DNA of 64,000 bases, from assembly GCA_963555705.1 (NCBI GenBank), contig OY743172.1, forward strand, positions 66,236,602-66,300,601. The letters are read 5' to 3'. A program made the translations under genes and the position numbers. Positions 11,041 through 21,943 of this stretch are shown here, one piece after another; position 1 is the stretch's first letter; every line of letters begins with the position of its first letter. This DNA comes from Ligustrum vulgare. Taxonomy: Eukaryota > Streptophyta > Magnoliopsida > Lamiales > Oleaceae. The notes under the pieces are model-generated. The model saw nothing but the letters and a program-made list of their open reading frames with translations, had not been told where the DNA came from and did not search any database.

Positions 11041-12282
11041 GTGAATCAACAAACAGACTTGGCCATGGCGGATGACATAATTCAGGATAATCAGGGAAAT
11101 CAACAAAATCTGCCAGCAGCTATGAATGGACAGCAACCAAATCATGGAAGGCGTGTTTTGCGAGACTACGTGGTTCCTCCTGTGGGGAACATTGGAACCT
11201 GCATTGTACCTCCTGCAATCCGAGCTAATAATTTTGAGATCAAGACTTCTTTGATATCCTTGATCCAAAATTCGTGCGTTTTTCATGGATTGCCATCTGA
11301 AGATCCTCATGCGCACCTTAGGACATTTTTAGAACTATGTGATATGCAACGCATGAATGGAGTTTCAGAGGATGCCGTGAAATTAAAGCTATTCTCATTC
11401 TCTTTGGCGGACAAAGCAAAAGCCTGGTTTTACTCCTTGCCCCTACACAAAATCACCACTTTTGAAGTTATGAGCCAAAAATTTGTAGATAAATTTTTCC
11501 CACCTGGCCGCATGTCAAAGCTAAGGCGTGAAATTTTGTCCTTTAGTCAACAGGCTGGGGAATCAATTTTTGAGGCTTGGGAAAGGTTCAATGAGCTCAT
11601 TAGACAGTGTCCTACACATGGAATCGCTGATTGGATACTAGTTCAAACATTCTACAATGGGCTGACAAATGAAAACAAAAAGTACGCCGACTCAGCAGCT
11701 GGACGATCAGTAATGGATATGACATATGAAGAAGCTTCTGAGATTTTTGAGAAGATGGCTGCGAACAGTTACCAGTGGTACTCAGATAGATCTACACCAA
11801 AGTCTAGAGGAATTGTTGCAGTTAATAAGATTACAGCATTAAATGCTAAGCTGGATGCTTTAACAAGGAAAATAGACAGTATGGGTGTGCAGCCAGTGAA
11901 TTCAGTTCATACAAATTTGTGTGATTTTTGTTTCGAAAATCACGCAATAAATTTCTGCCCACTTCAACAAAATCAATTAAATCCAGAACAAGTCAATTTT
12001 GTGAGCAACAGGCAGCAGGGTGGTCCTTATTCACAAACTTACAACCCAGAATGGAAGAATCACCCAAAATTTTCATGGTCTTACAATCAGAATGTTCAGC
12101 GACCGCCTGGATTTCAGCAACAGCAACAATCTCAGAAAGACATATCCGAGAACATAGAAGAGTTAATTCAGCTGGTCAAGAGTCAGAATGGTGAGATAAT
12201 GAATCAAGCTGTTGAAATAAAAAATTTGAAGAAACAAATGGGAGAGCTGGCAGCTAGCAGCTCAACAAGACAGTCAGGATAG
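11041..12282 (+). CDS. Athila-like gag protein
   Basis: This is a 413-codon frame for the capsid-type gag protein. The retrotransposon gag core is clear (HAHLRTFLELCDMQRMNGVS, LFSFSLADKAKAWFYSL, FFPPGRMSKLRREI, LVQTFYNGL), followed by a Cys-containing stretch (CDFCFENHAINFC) and a Gln-rich tail. The same frame is open upstream from an ATG at 10951 (MLRRTKSFDLFPF) except for a TAG at 11017-11019, so the native start is probably 10951. It ends at a TAG (12280-12282), and the frame continues straight into the protease. These two amber codons are the only interruptions in 831 codons. They could be point mutations or readthrough sites; mutation is more likely. Confidence 0.88.
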   Translation: MNQQTDLAMADDIIQDNQGNQQNLPAAMNGQQPNHGRRVLRDYVVPPVGNIGTCIVPPAIRANNFEIKTSLISLIQNSCVFHGLPSEDPHAHLRTFLELCDMQRMNGVSEDAVKLKLFSFSLADKAKAWFYSLPLHKITTFEVMSQKFVDKFFPPGRMSKLRREILSFSQQAGESIFEAWERFNELIRQCPTHGIADWILVQTFYNGLTNENKKYADSAAGRSVMDMTYEEASEIFEKMAANSYQWYSDRSTPKSRGIVAVNKITALNAKLDALTRKIDSMGVQPVNSVHTNLCDFCFENHAINFCPLQQNQLNPEQVNFVSNRQQGGPYSQTYNPEWKNHPKFSWSYNQNVQRPPGFQQQQQSQKDISENIEELIQLVKSQNGEIMNQAVEIKNLKKQMGELAASSSTRQSG

Positions 12283-12300
12283 TTACCAAGCAACACTGAA

Positions 12301-13443
12301 ATGAACCCTCGTGAGCATGTTAATGCAATAACAATGAGGAGCGGGGTTCAGCTATCTGAAGTGACTGTAGAGGATTATGAAAAGCAGAAGAACCAGAAGA
12401 AAAATGTGGTGGAAGAACTGAAAAGTGAAAAGGAGCAGGGATCAACTTCAGAAACTGAAGAAAAATTGGAAGAAGAAGTTCGAGTTCGACCTCCAGTAAA
12501 GGCATATGTACCCCAAGTTCCTTATCCACAAAGATTGATAAAGCATCAGTTGGAGCAGCAATTTGGAAAATTCTTGGAAATATTCAAGAAACTGCACATT
12601 AATATTCCTTTTGCTGAAGCATTGGCTCAAATGCTGCTTTACTTGAAATTCATGAAAGAGATGCTGTCAAATAAAAGGAAATTGGTTGACAATGAAATAG
12701 TAGCACTGAGTGAGGAGTGCAGCGCCATACTTCAAAAGAAATTACCACAAAAATTGACCGATCCAGGGAGTTTCTCTATCCCTTTCATTATTGGTAATTT
12801 CAGTTTTGATAATGTTTTGTGTGATTTAGGGGCCAGTGTTAATTTAATGCCTTTGTCTGTGTACAGGAAACTTGGTTTGGGGGAGCCTAAACCAACCAAT
12901 ATCACACTGAAGCTGGCGAACAGATCAATCCAATATCCATATGGGATTGTTGAGAATGTGATAGTAAAAGTAGACAAATTTTTCTTCCCAGTCGACTTTG
13001 TGATTTTGGACATGGAAGAGGATGCCCAAATGCCCCTCATTCTTGGAAGGCCATTCCTAGCTACTGGAAGATGCTTAATCGACATTGAAAAGGGAGAAAT
13101 CATCTTTAGGGTCGAGAAGGAACAAGTCACGTTCAGCATCAGGCCAAGGCAAGATCTTGAAGGTCTAAATGAAAGCTGCTTCAAGGTGGAGGGGGTGGTC
13201 CAGAAACCAGAAGAAAAGACCAAGCAGGGTATTAATATCGAGGAGGAGCTAAGCACAAAACATGAGTTCATAAAGACTAAAGATGGATGGAGGGACAAGA
13301 AGGAAGAAAAGCCTAACATCCCTCAACAATTGGCTAAAAGTGAGGCTTTGGGATTCAAGAGAGTGAGAAAACGAGTTGAGAAGTGCAAGGCTGGAAATTG
13401 CAAGATGTACAAGGCTCTGAGATCATCTTTCAAGCCTCCATGA
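12301..13443 (+). CDS. Athila-like aspartic protease region
   Basis: The 380-codon frame is in phase with gag and separated from it by one amber codon. After a charged linker it reads PQVPYPQRLIKHQLEQQFGK and HINIPFAEAL, then a retropepsin-like fold. The active site is CDLGASVNLMPLSVY, where DLGAS replaces the usual D-S/T-G. The flap and helix region is TLKLANRSIQYPYGIVE, and the hydrophobic-Gly motif is PLILGRPFLATGR. It would process the gag polyprotein. The frame ends at 13443 where RT should begin. Confidence 0.88.
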   Translation: MNPREHVNAITMRSGVQLSEVTVEDYEKQKNQKKNVVEELKSEKEQGSTSETEEKLEEEVRVRPPVKAYVPQVPYPQRLIKHQLEQQFGKFLEIFKKLHINIPFAEALAQMLLYLKFMKEMLSNKRKLVDNEIVALSEECSAILQKKLPQKLTDPGSFSIPFIIGNFSFDNVLCDLGASVNLMPLSVYRKLGLGEPKPTNITLKLANRSIQYPYGIVENVIVKVDKFFFPVDFVILDMEEDAQMPLILGRPFLATGRCLIDIEKGEIIFRVEKEQVTFSIRPRQDLEGLNESCFKVEGVVQKPEEKTKQGINIEEELSTKHEFIKTKDGWRDKKEEKPNIPQQLAKSEALGFKRVRKRVEKCKAGNCKMYKALRSSFKPP

Positions 13444-16400
13444 TAAAGAAGTGCAAAAAGTCGAGCTTTAGACTTAAAACAGAGCGCTTGTTGGGAGGCA
13501 ACCCAACCTTTCTTCCCTTTTATTTATTACGCCTTTATGATTTATTTATTTATTTACTGAACTTAGATATATGCATGGTAGGAATTGTGTTTGAGTGTTT
13601 TGCATGTTTCATGTTAAGAGCACTTGTGTATAATATTCTATTATTGCATATTTAGGTATGTTGTTGAGTTTTCATGTTTACATTAGGGTAGGTTTCTATC
13701 GTCATTCCAAACTCACACACACTAGTTTGAATCATGAAGTTAATGTTTGGAAAATCATTGCACCAATCATGAAGTGATTAGGGGGATAAAAACGAGTTTG
13801 AAAATCAAAAATAGGAAAAATGCTAAGTACTGCCGTGTACTAAGCGATCGCGTGCAAATAGGCTTCGGCGATCGCAACTTTGCATTAAAAAATCAACAGA
13901 TTTTTAAACTTTGAACCACGCGATCGCTGGCACTCCAGCCAAGCAATCGCGTGGCTATACTGAGAGTAAAATTGGCAGTTTAAGTGTTGTGCCTCATGTT
14001 TTCAATTTCAAACATTATAAACTCGTTTTCTCTCCCCTCATCACCACATATTTGATCTTACATTTTGTGTGCATGTCATCAACACCTAGTTGTATCAATA
14101 TCATTGCTATTTCCCGTATCCAAATCAATCAAAGCTATGTAATTCTTCACTTGAAATATACTTTACTCAAATTTATGAAATTTTCTTTTAGATTTCGAAT
14201 AATTGAAATTGTGAATGATGAAGAATGGGCTTAGGTTAGTGGTTGGAGATTGTGATTTGTGGTTTAGTAGACAAAATTTTTGGATTCATTCATGTCTCCA
14301 ACCCTATGCATATCCATTGATTTTTGCAATGCCCATTAAGTGTTTGATGAAATGCCACAAAGACGTTCTTGTGCTAATTTTAGAAATTCTTCCGAACATT
14401 TATCTTCATGACATGGTTATCATTGAGTAAGTGTTTAGTTCATGAATTAGTACACTACATGGCATGAAATCCATTAAAATAATATTTGCACCATGACAGC
14501 CTCATTGCAAGGCCACTGCAGGCCATTGCACCTGAAAATTCACTCACTTCACCAACTTTGCCATAGTTTTACATGACCCTATAGAACTCCAAAATGACCT
14601 AAATTTTTAATATGTTGTAGACCATGCTGTGAACGTTAACATATCAAAAGATGGCTCGGGAAAATTTATGTTTTTCTAGGCGATGTCAAGGCTTGAATGT
14701 GTGTGGTCGACCAATTTTGAAAATTCAAAATTTTGCTTTAACTTTAGTTTGGGGGTGTGGTACTGAACTTCCATTATTTCTTATTGATGTTTATGACTTT
14801 TAATATTACTTATCTCTTATTTGCAAGGTAAACATCAGTCAAGACACATCCGATCAAGTTGGGCAAGGCAAGAAATAGGGTCAAATTCATCCAACATCAT
14901 TTCAAATTGAAGCATCAAGACTACAATGAAGACATCTCCTCTACACTTGGGAAGTTCTCGTTCTCTTTCTTTTGTCAAGTTTTGCATATTCTTACTTATT
15001 TATGTGGCAAAACATTGAGGACAATGTTCATTTCAAGTTTGGGGGTGGATCTCATTATTTCCATATTATTACTTTTCATTCTATTTTATTGGGATAAAAA
15101 AAAAAATGAAAATGTGTTAACATATTTATTGCCTAGGATATAGTATGAATCAATTTGTGCTTAGGCTTGAAAATTGGACAACATGAAAACATGAACTTAT
15201 TTTGAACTAGTTATATTTTGCTAGATTCATACTTATTGCGCACATAGCCAGTGTTGGATAATTGCTTGTGTGAGGGATGTTGTTTAATGCATGTGGGGCA
15301 AAGTTTTATGTAATTTGAACTTAGGAATGACTCAAAAGCCCTGAACTTAGATCGTTAGACATCCCACCCCTAAATTAGAACCAATCATGCTAAAAGGCAA
15401 GTTTGGGGGTAAAATGGTTGGAATTTGTATGTATTGACGGGTCGGAGGTCTGTGGTTCATGGTTTTGCACTTTAGTCATTACAGTTTGGTCAACGAGTAT
15501 AAACCAATTCCAGCATAAAAACAGAAAAATGCTGAAGGTCTTATTCCACTCTTCAAATGCCTTTTTGACTCGAGTAAGTAAGTCTGAGGGGTCTTTCAAA
15601 CCTGGTGCCCTAAAGCCAACTGGCTTGGGAGTCATCGACCTAAAGCTCGCTACAGGAGTCAATTAGAAAGCAATTACGGAGAGTGGACTTACACATAAGA
15701 CATTATAACATCTTTAACTTTTCTGTTTAAGCCTTTATGACTCGGGCAAGTACTTCTGAGGGGTTCTTCGAACCTGGTACCCTAAAGCCGTCTGGTTTGG
15801 GAGTTACCGATCTGAAAGCCCACTACAGGGGTCATATAGAAAGCCCGTATGAAAAGTTCTGCACAAAGATGGTAAAAGACAGGGACAATTAAAAGAAAAA
15901 GTCGTCCATAAAAAATAAAAAAATAAAAAATTGCATGGTATAAGTTTTGTTGACTAAACTGTGGTGGTTGAGGTTGTAGAATTGGGGACTGCTTTCTTTT
16001 GATTAGTTGTGCATGCATATTTCTGATTTTGACTGCCTTGTGTGGAAAAGGCTAATAATATTTTTAGAACCCACATAGATAGAAACATGGGATGCGAGAG
16101 AAAAAGCATAAAGTGGTGATCATCCATGAGCGCTGAAAGGAATTTTATTAGAAATCATAGATTGACCACATGGGATTAGGGCTAGATTATGCATAATGAG
16201 CCACACAGTGTTGAGTATATCTTTTGCATAAGTATGCCTTTGACATTGGCTATTCACACACACACTTGAAAATCTGGCAAATATAGCTAGAAATTATTTT
16301 TCATTGTTGTTCATGACGCTTGCTTAAAGCTTAAATTGGTTTGGACTTTGGAGGCATATGGTAAACATGTTGACACAACAAAAATATTTGTTCTCTTATT

Positions 16401-16467
16401 TTTTTTGATTTTTGTAGTTTAGTTTAAATTGTTCGAGGACGAACAATAGTTCTAGTTTGGGGGTATT
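13444..16467 (+). other. Long 3' non-coding region of Athila-like element
   Basis: These 3 kb have no pol or env reading frame. Landmarks are the GAGCGCTTGTTGGGAGGCAA motif (13481), a second set of GCGATCGC palindromes (13843-13950), four G-rich tracts of the form AGTTTGGGGGT (about 14747, 15035, 15398, 16455, the last directly before the 3' LTR and so the working polypurine tract), and a 110-bp tandem pair at 15560-15842. Confidence 0.8.
15560..15842 (+). repeat. Tandem pair of about 110 bp in Athila-like 3' region
   Basis: Two units (about 15560-15668 and 15732-15842) share GACTCGRGYAAGTA, TCTGAGGGGT, CCTGGTRCCCTAAAGCC, GTTTGGGAGT (TGGCTTGGGAGT in the first) and CTACAGGRGTCA in the same order. 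They lie 172 bp apart. Confidence 0.8.
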
Positions 16468-17983
16468 TGATAAGTGTATTTTATACACTTATTTGTATGT
16501 CTAAATTAGGTGTAATTATTGTCGTTTTGGAATATTCTCTATTTAATTTATGTTTATTTGTTTACTTTTCAGAAAATGTCCCAATTAAAGAAGAATGAAG
16601 TAATTGATGAGAAAAATGCATGAGTGGATGTTGATTGGAGCTAAAACGAGAAATTAATAAGTTTGTGACGTCAACCGGAAATATGCTTGGTGCCAAAGTG
16701 ACTGAATCAGAGGTTGGAGGACCTAATTGAATGAATTGAGATCATTAAATGGGCAAATCAAGAAGAAGATAAAGTTTGGGGACTAAAGTGCAACAATTGG
16801 AAGTTGAGGACTGAAGGTGCAATTAAAAGGCAGGGACCAACTTGCACAGTCGGAAGAAAGATGAAGTCGCGATCGCTGGTTACACACCAAGCGATCGCAA
16901 GATGGTGCAATAATATAACCCGAGAGTTTTAGGGTCAAGCAGGCGATCGCTAGGGTTGAAGCCACGCGATCGCGTGGCTTTCCGGCTGGGCCGATTGTGG
17001 GCTTTTTCTCGCGATTTTCAACAGAATTCTCTTGTTTTGGCCTAGGTTTTCTCCAAAACCTATATATACAACACATAAGGCACAAAAATCAGACATTTGC
17101 CTCTCCAGAGAACAAGCCACAATCGAGAAATCAACATCAAATCCTTGGGGAATCAAGCATCGCAAAGGGGCGTGAATTGAAAACAGTTGAAGATTTGATA
17201 ATTGGTGCAATCTTTCCATTCTTTATATTGTTTTTCAATGAACGTTTATTTTTACTGTTTTTGTTATTTATTGATGATGTGTAACTAATTTTAACGTTGG
17301 AATGAACGATGTAGCCTAGTCATATTATTTTAATTCCAAATTCAGTTGTTTTAATGTTTTGTTGCATGTATTGATTTATTATTGTTCTTAATGCTTGAAT
17401 TGCTTGATCTCCAATTCATGATTTATTGAGTTATTTCCATAATCCGAGAGGTGAGTTAATAATTTAGAACGTGGTAATAAATCTGGTAATTGAACGAGAG
17501 ATAGAGATATATTCTTGTAATTATTGCGGTCGTGTGTGAATTCTTGCGTGTTATGCATCTAGATAAGGAATATTCGGACCCTCTGTAGAGATACATGGTT
17601 GACTTATTTAGGTAGAATTGATTTAAACTCGAGAGAGGAATCTCAATTTAAATTAGTGAATTCGACCGAATGCATAATTAGGAAATAAAACTTGAATTGG
17701 AGTTAATATAATTGGCTAGGTGAAATCGGGATTCCCAACTACTTTATAATCGTATTTACACACAAAAGCAATTTCGCAATTTTATTTTTTAGTTTAATTC
17801 TTTAATTGTAGTTAACAATCTCAAACAAATTCGTCCGTTCAAATAGAGTTAGGAACTAACATATTTCGGTACTTAATAGCAGTCCTCGTGGGACGATAAT
17901 CCGGACTCTTAGGTCCACTTTATTACTTTTCACGACCCGTGCACTTGCGGGGATATCTCGCATCGCGAGATATCAGGTGAACA
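16468..17983 (+). repeat. 3' LTR of Athila-like element
   Basis: The counterpart of 9284-10800, one base shorter. It starts directly after AGTTTGGGGGTATT and is followed by TSD GATAA. One of the four GCGATCGC palindromes has its flank changed (GCAAG instead of GCGAG). Confidence 0.93.
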
Positions 17984-17988
17984 GATAA

Positions 17989-19849
17989 TGAAGACATGGG
18001 CAGTGAAAGTGGCAGTATATCTTTAGGTAGTATGCGAAGGAGGGATAGAGGAGATAGGTATTAGCGGAGGCATGATAGGGAGCGTCGTGATGCTAGGAGG
18101 CATCGTGGGGGTAGAGATGTTGTTGATAACGACCTTGGAAAAATTAAAGTGAAAATACCATCGTTCCAGGGTAGGAGTGATCCGGAGGCGTACTTGGATT
18201 GGGAGACAAAGGTCGAACGGATTTTTGATTTTAATAATTATTCGGAAAAGAAGAAGGTGAAATTAGCCGTGATTGAATTCACCGACTACGCAAATATTTG
18301 GTGGGATCAACTAGTTACGGGTAGGAGGAGGAACCTTGAGGAGCCGGTGGAGAGTTGGGGTGAATTAAAAACCATAATGAGGAAACGGTTTGTGCCGACT
18401 CATTATTATAGGGATATTTATCAAAGGCTACAGGGTATGACCCAAGGGTCGAGGAGTGTAGAAAATTATCATAAGGATATGGAGGTGGCGATGATTCGGG
18501 CTAACGTGGTGGAGGATCGGGAAGCTACGATGGCTAGGTTTCTGAGTGGGCTGAATAGAGATATTGCCAATGTCATTGAGCTGCAACATTATGTGGAGCT
18601 GGAAGATATGGTGCATATGGCCATGAAGGTGGAAAGACAGCTAAGGCGAAAGGGGCCAGCAAGACACTCACCATCTTATCCTACATCACAACCTAAGCAA
18701 GAATCCAACGTTGAACATAACCCGAAAGGGAAGGAGGAGCCTACAACGAAAGGTAAAAATATTTCTGATTCTCAAACTACTCGGGATAGAAATATTAAAT
18801 GTTTTAAGTGCTTGGGTATGGGTCATATAGCATCCCAGTGTCCAAATAGGAAGCTAATGATCTTGCGTGATAATGGTGAAATTAGTTCCGAGGATGAATT
18901 TAAGGGAATGCCTAAGTTAGTAGATGTTGGGGCTAGTAGTAGTAGTGATGAGGAAGGGCTAACCTATGTTGTTAAAGATTCACTCGTTAATCGGCGTGTC
19001 CTTAGTACTAGGGTTAGGGTGGATGAAATTGGTGAGCAAAGGGATAATCTCTTCCATACTAGATGCTTAGTGGGCAAAAAGGTTTGTGGTATGGTGATTG
19101 ACAGGGGAAGTTGTACTAATGTGGTTAGTACAATGTTGGTTGAAAAATTGGGTTTGAGCTTGATAAAACATCCGAACCCTTATAAATTGCAATGGCTGAC
19201 CGAGTCGGGAGAAATTAAGGTAAATAAGCAGGCTAGGGTCAATTTCGCCATCGGGGGTTATAAGGATGAGGTGGTTTGTGACGTGGTACCTATGCATGTT
19301 GGCCATATTTTGTTGGGGAGACCCTGGCAACATGATAGGAGGGTAGTGCACGATGGGTTTAAGAATCGATATTCTTTCATCAAGGGTGGAAAAAGGATCA
19401 CTCTTGCTCCGCTGTCACCAAAAGAAGTCCGAGAGGACCAATTGAAAATAAAGAGCGAGTTTGAGGAAAAAAAATAAGAGCGTTGGGGCCACGACCTCAA
19501 AAAAAGGAGAGGGTGTGAAAATTGAAAACAAGAGAGTTGAGGCCACGACCTCAGAAAAAGGTGAGCTTGAGAGTGAAAAGAAAAAGAAAAGAGAGTCCAC
19601 CACAAAAATGAGTTTATTTGGTTTTGCTAACACATCCCTCCCAAGTTATATTAAATCTGTTTTGCAGGGACATAAATCGAGCCATGAATTTAAGACGGGA
19701 CAGAAATTTATTGGCCAGAATAAGCAGCCCAAAAGTCTAAAGGATTGCACAAAGCTTACACGTGATCATCGAGCCCGGAAAAGCAGGAGGAGTCTGAAAA
19801 GTCGACCAAAAATGGATTCGAGGTCGAATCATTTTCAAGAGAGGGAGTA
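17989..19849 (+). pseudogene. Gypsy gag-protease, 3' part
   Basis: This continues the gag cut at 9283. The main open frame runs 18149-19477: gag core (KIPSFQGRSDPEAYLDWETK, YANIWWDQL, RFVPTHYYRDIYQRL, TMARFLSGLN, VELEDMVHMAMKVERQL), a CCHC zinc knuckle (CFKCLGMGHIASQC) and an aspartic protease. The protease active-site loop is IDRGSC where the family has D-G-G or D-S-G, followed by HILLGRPWQHDRRV. A frame at 19461-19849 gives a Lys-rich tail ending SNHFQEREYDM, resembling the extreme C-terminus of Gypsy polyproteins. RT through integrase are missing between these. The altered protease loop suggests loss of activity. Confidence 0.85.
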
Positions 19850-20766
19850 TGATATGATCCGGACCAGGCATCGAAAGGCGAAGTCGAGCCATCGGAAATA
19901 TGACAATGATCTACGTACAAGACGGAGTAAGTTCCATGTTGGGGTCGAGCCGAGAGGAGGGACGGATCAAGCCGAGTCGAGTAAAACAAGTAATTTGGGC
20001 AGAAAATACCTTACGGCCGTAAAAGAGGATCTTCACGGCCGTAATACATATATTCACGGCCGTAACACTTACTATCACAGCCGTAACAAATTATCGAAGG
20101 AAAAGGCAGAATTTCAGCAGAACCAGGCTTCCGACCGTAAGGCTGAAATTTACGGCCGTAACTAATAAATCAGATTTATGATCAGAAAGGCCATTACGGT
20201 CGTAAAAGGATTGTCCCGGCCGTAATTGGGTAGCGGCCAGATTTTTGCGAGATTTTCAATTATTTAATTTCCTTTTTAGTTTTTGGTTATTTTCCTATTT
20301 TAGAATTTTAATCTAATTAGAATTCTATTTTGAGTAAATTAGATGCTAGGTTATTTTGATTATTTATACGCTTTTTCAATTCGTTGTAAAGACAGAAGTT
20401 TTGAGATTAATAATATTTGAGAGAGGATTCTCCAAAATTGAAAGGTTGAGTTTTTCCCTTTTGTTTCGAACTTATCAAAGATTCAATCAAGGAATTGACA
20501 ACCCTTGTGGCGTTCATCCAACGAACTCATCAAGGAATTGACAACCCTTGTGGCGTTCACCAATCTTGGTTCTTCAGAACGCATCGTCATTAATTGCGTC
20601 GTGATTGTTGGGTCAAGGTTTTACCGTCAAATCCATCTTCTATTTTTTTCGTTATTTTCTTCGTGTTCTTATTATTTTCGAGTCAAATCTGATTTAGATC
20701 TTTCCTAGGTTTTAATTGTCGTTATTCCGCGTTTTTCGACGAGATTCCCTGACTGGGATCCCATCA
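19850..20766 (+). repeat. 3' LTR of Gypsy element
   Basis: The counterpart of 7890-8769, longer by one palindrome unit (CACTTACTATCACAGCCGTAA) and by a duplicated AAGGAATTGACAACCC segment. It is followed by TSD ATAGC. Confidence 0.92.
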
Positions 20767-20771
20767 ATAGC

Positions 20772-21488
20772 TGCGAGATTTTGTCACTGAGCTATGTATT
20801 TTGTACGGTATAGAAAGACCACTAAAGTTATATTGTGACAATAACTCAGCAGGTTTATATTCCAGAAACAACAGGAGCTCAACTAAGTCAAAATACATTG
20901 ACATAAGTTCCTGGTTGTGAAGGATACAGTTCAGAGTGGATACGTGTCAATAAGAGCAAATTGGGACAAACTCCATAATTGCGGATCCGCTTACTAAAGT
21001 ATTACAATCCGAGGTCTTTCATGAGTACATTACTCATATGGGTGTTGTATTTCTTAAGGATATTTGGTTTTAGTGGGAGTTTGTATTTTGGGTGCATTAG
21101 ACACATTTACTGTCCTTTTGGATACAGTTTAAAGTTAAAGTTATTTACATCTGTAAGGTTTCAGGTTTATTATCTCTGAACTTGTTTAAGGATGATCTCA
21201 CTTAAGTTGGACCAGTTGAAAATAGGCATGTTGAAGATCATGTTACATGTAATTTCCATACTACACATCCATATTTGATCCATGTCATTCAGTTATGTCG
21301 ATATACGTGACCATTGATAGGTTTAGTTACAATTAATGTAGCAAAAGCCGCTTTGATCCTATGTTAATATAATTGATGGACCGGATTGTTTGGGGATGCA
21401 TTCAGTAATGATAGCAAAATTTTGAGTACTCATAAGGTTATGATTAATACACAATTGTAAGGTTACACATATAGCCCAAGTGGGAGAT
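20772..21488 (+). pseudogene. End of Copia RNase H and 3' untranslated region
   Basis: The interrupted Copia frame resumes with the RNase H region in fragments (GIERPLKLYCDNNSAGLYS, RSSTKSKYIDIKF) and decays before 21000. The remainder is untranslated and ends in the polypurine tract AGTGGGAGAT before the 3' LTR at 21489. Confidence 0.82.
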
Positions 21489-21943
21489 TGTAAGGATTTT
21501 AATCAATCGTGTGGGCTTATATGTGAATTATTGTGTATTGAATAAAAGGCTATCAAATTTGGTTAAGCCTATTTAAAGTGATCTAATAAGGATTTTATAT
21601 ATATCGGACTTTAATGCACCTAATTAAATGTATGAACTTTTATGTGTAGATACCAGGCCATTACCTAATTCATGATGGGCCGGATTAGGTTAACTGGCAA
21701 TTCAGTATATAAAGTCGGTTATGGTCCCTGAATCCTACGTACTGTTCATTCTGTCTGACATCCCATCATCAGAGAGAAAATTAGGACTACGTATTGATTT
21801 GGAAGATCCAACCGTCGAATCGTTCATCGAGAATCATATCTGATTAAGGTACGCTTCCGCTTCAGTTATTTAATTCTTGATAATTCAGCATGATGATTTT
21901 GGATCCTGGATAAATAATTTATCTGTGAATAAATTTTCCAACA
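21489..21943 (+). repeat. 3' LTR of Copia element
   Basis: Same length and ends as 2926-3380, about 11 substitutions apart, followed by the TSD GAGCG. Confidence 0.93.

Larger units (their letters stand above)
9284..17983 (+). mobile_element. Athila-like Gypsy element, gag-protease only, innermost
   Basis: LTRs of 1517 bp (9284-10800) and 1516 bp (16468-17983), running from TGATAAG to GGTGAACA, are flanked by TSD GATAA (9279-9283, 17984-17988). The primer site at 10807-10824 matches the 3' end of plant Asp tRNA, as in Athila/Tat-type elements, and the gag-protease polypeptide is Athila-like. RT, RNase H, integrase and the env-like region are absent. The protease frame is followed within 60 bp by the conserved GCGCTTGTTGGGAGGCAACC motif that lies beyond pol in full-length relatives, so a clean pol deletion is inferred. 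By eye the LTRs differ at about 25 positions (about 98.3% identity). Confidence 0.93.
7890..20766 (+). mobile_element. Ty3/Gypsy element, gag-protease only, middle level of nest
   Basis: LTRs at 7890-8769 (880 bp) and 19850-20766 (917 bp) run from TGATATGATCC to GGATCCCATCA, with TSD ATAGC. The primer site TGGTATCAGAGC is at 8772-8783, and a purine tract (CAAGAGAGGGAGTA) precedes the 3' LTR. Without the nested Athila-like element it is only about 4.2 kb: gag and aspartic protease, a short lysine-rich C-terminal region, and no RT, RNase H or integrase. It is therefore a deletion derivative that would need enzymes in trans. LTR length differs by two indels of about 16-21 bp; I see roughly 14 substitutions. 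Confidence 0.92.
2926..21943 (+). mobile_element. Copia LTR retrotransposon (outermost of three-level nest)
   Basis: Two 455-bp LTRs (2926-3380 and 21489-21943) are flanked by the perfect 5-bp TSD GAGCG (2921-2925, 21944-21948). An initiator-Met tRNA primer site follows the 5' LTR and a polypurine tract (AGTGGGAGAT) precedes the 3' LTR. By eye the LTRs differ at about 11 positions (about 97.6% identity). Removing the nested Gypsy insertion leaves an element of about 6.1 kb. The coding region is decayed and internally deleted, so it is non-autonomous. It inserted in an intron of the receptor-kinase pseudogene, antisense to that gene. Confidence 0.93.

Noticed and set aside
12732..13319. 195-codon frame on the minus strand
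   Set aside because: It is the antisense shadow of the protease region; the plus-strand frame has clear retropepsin motifs.
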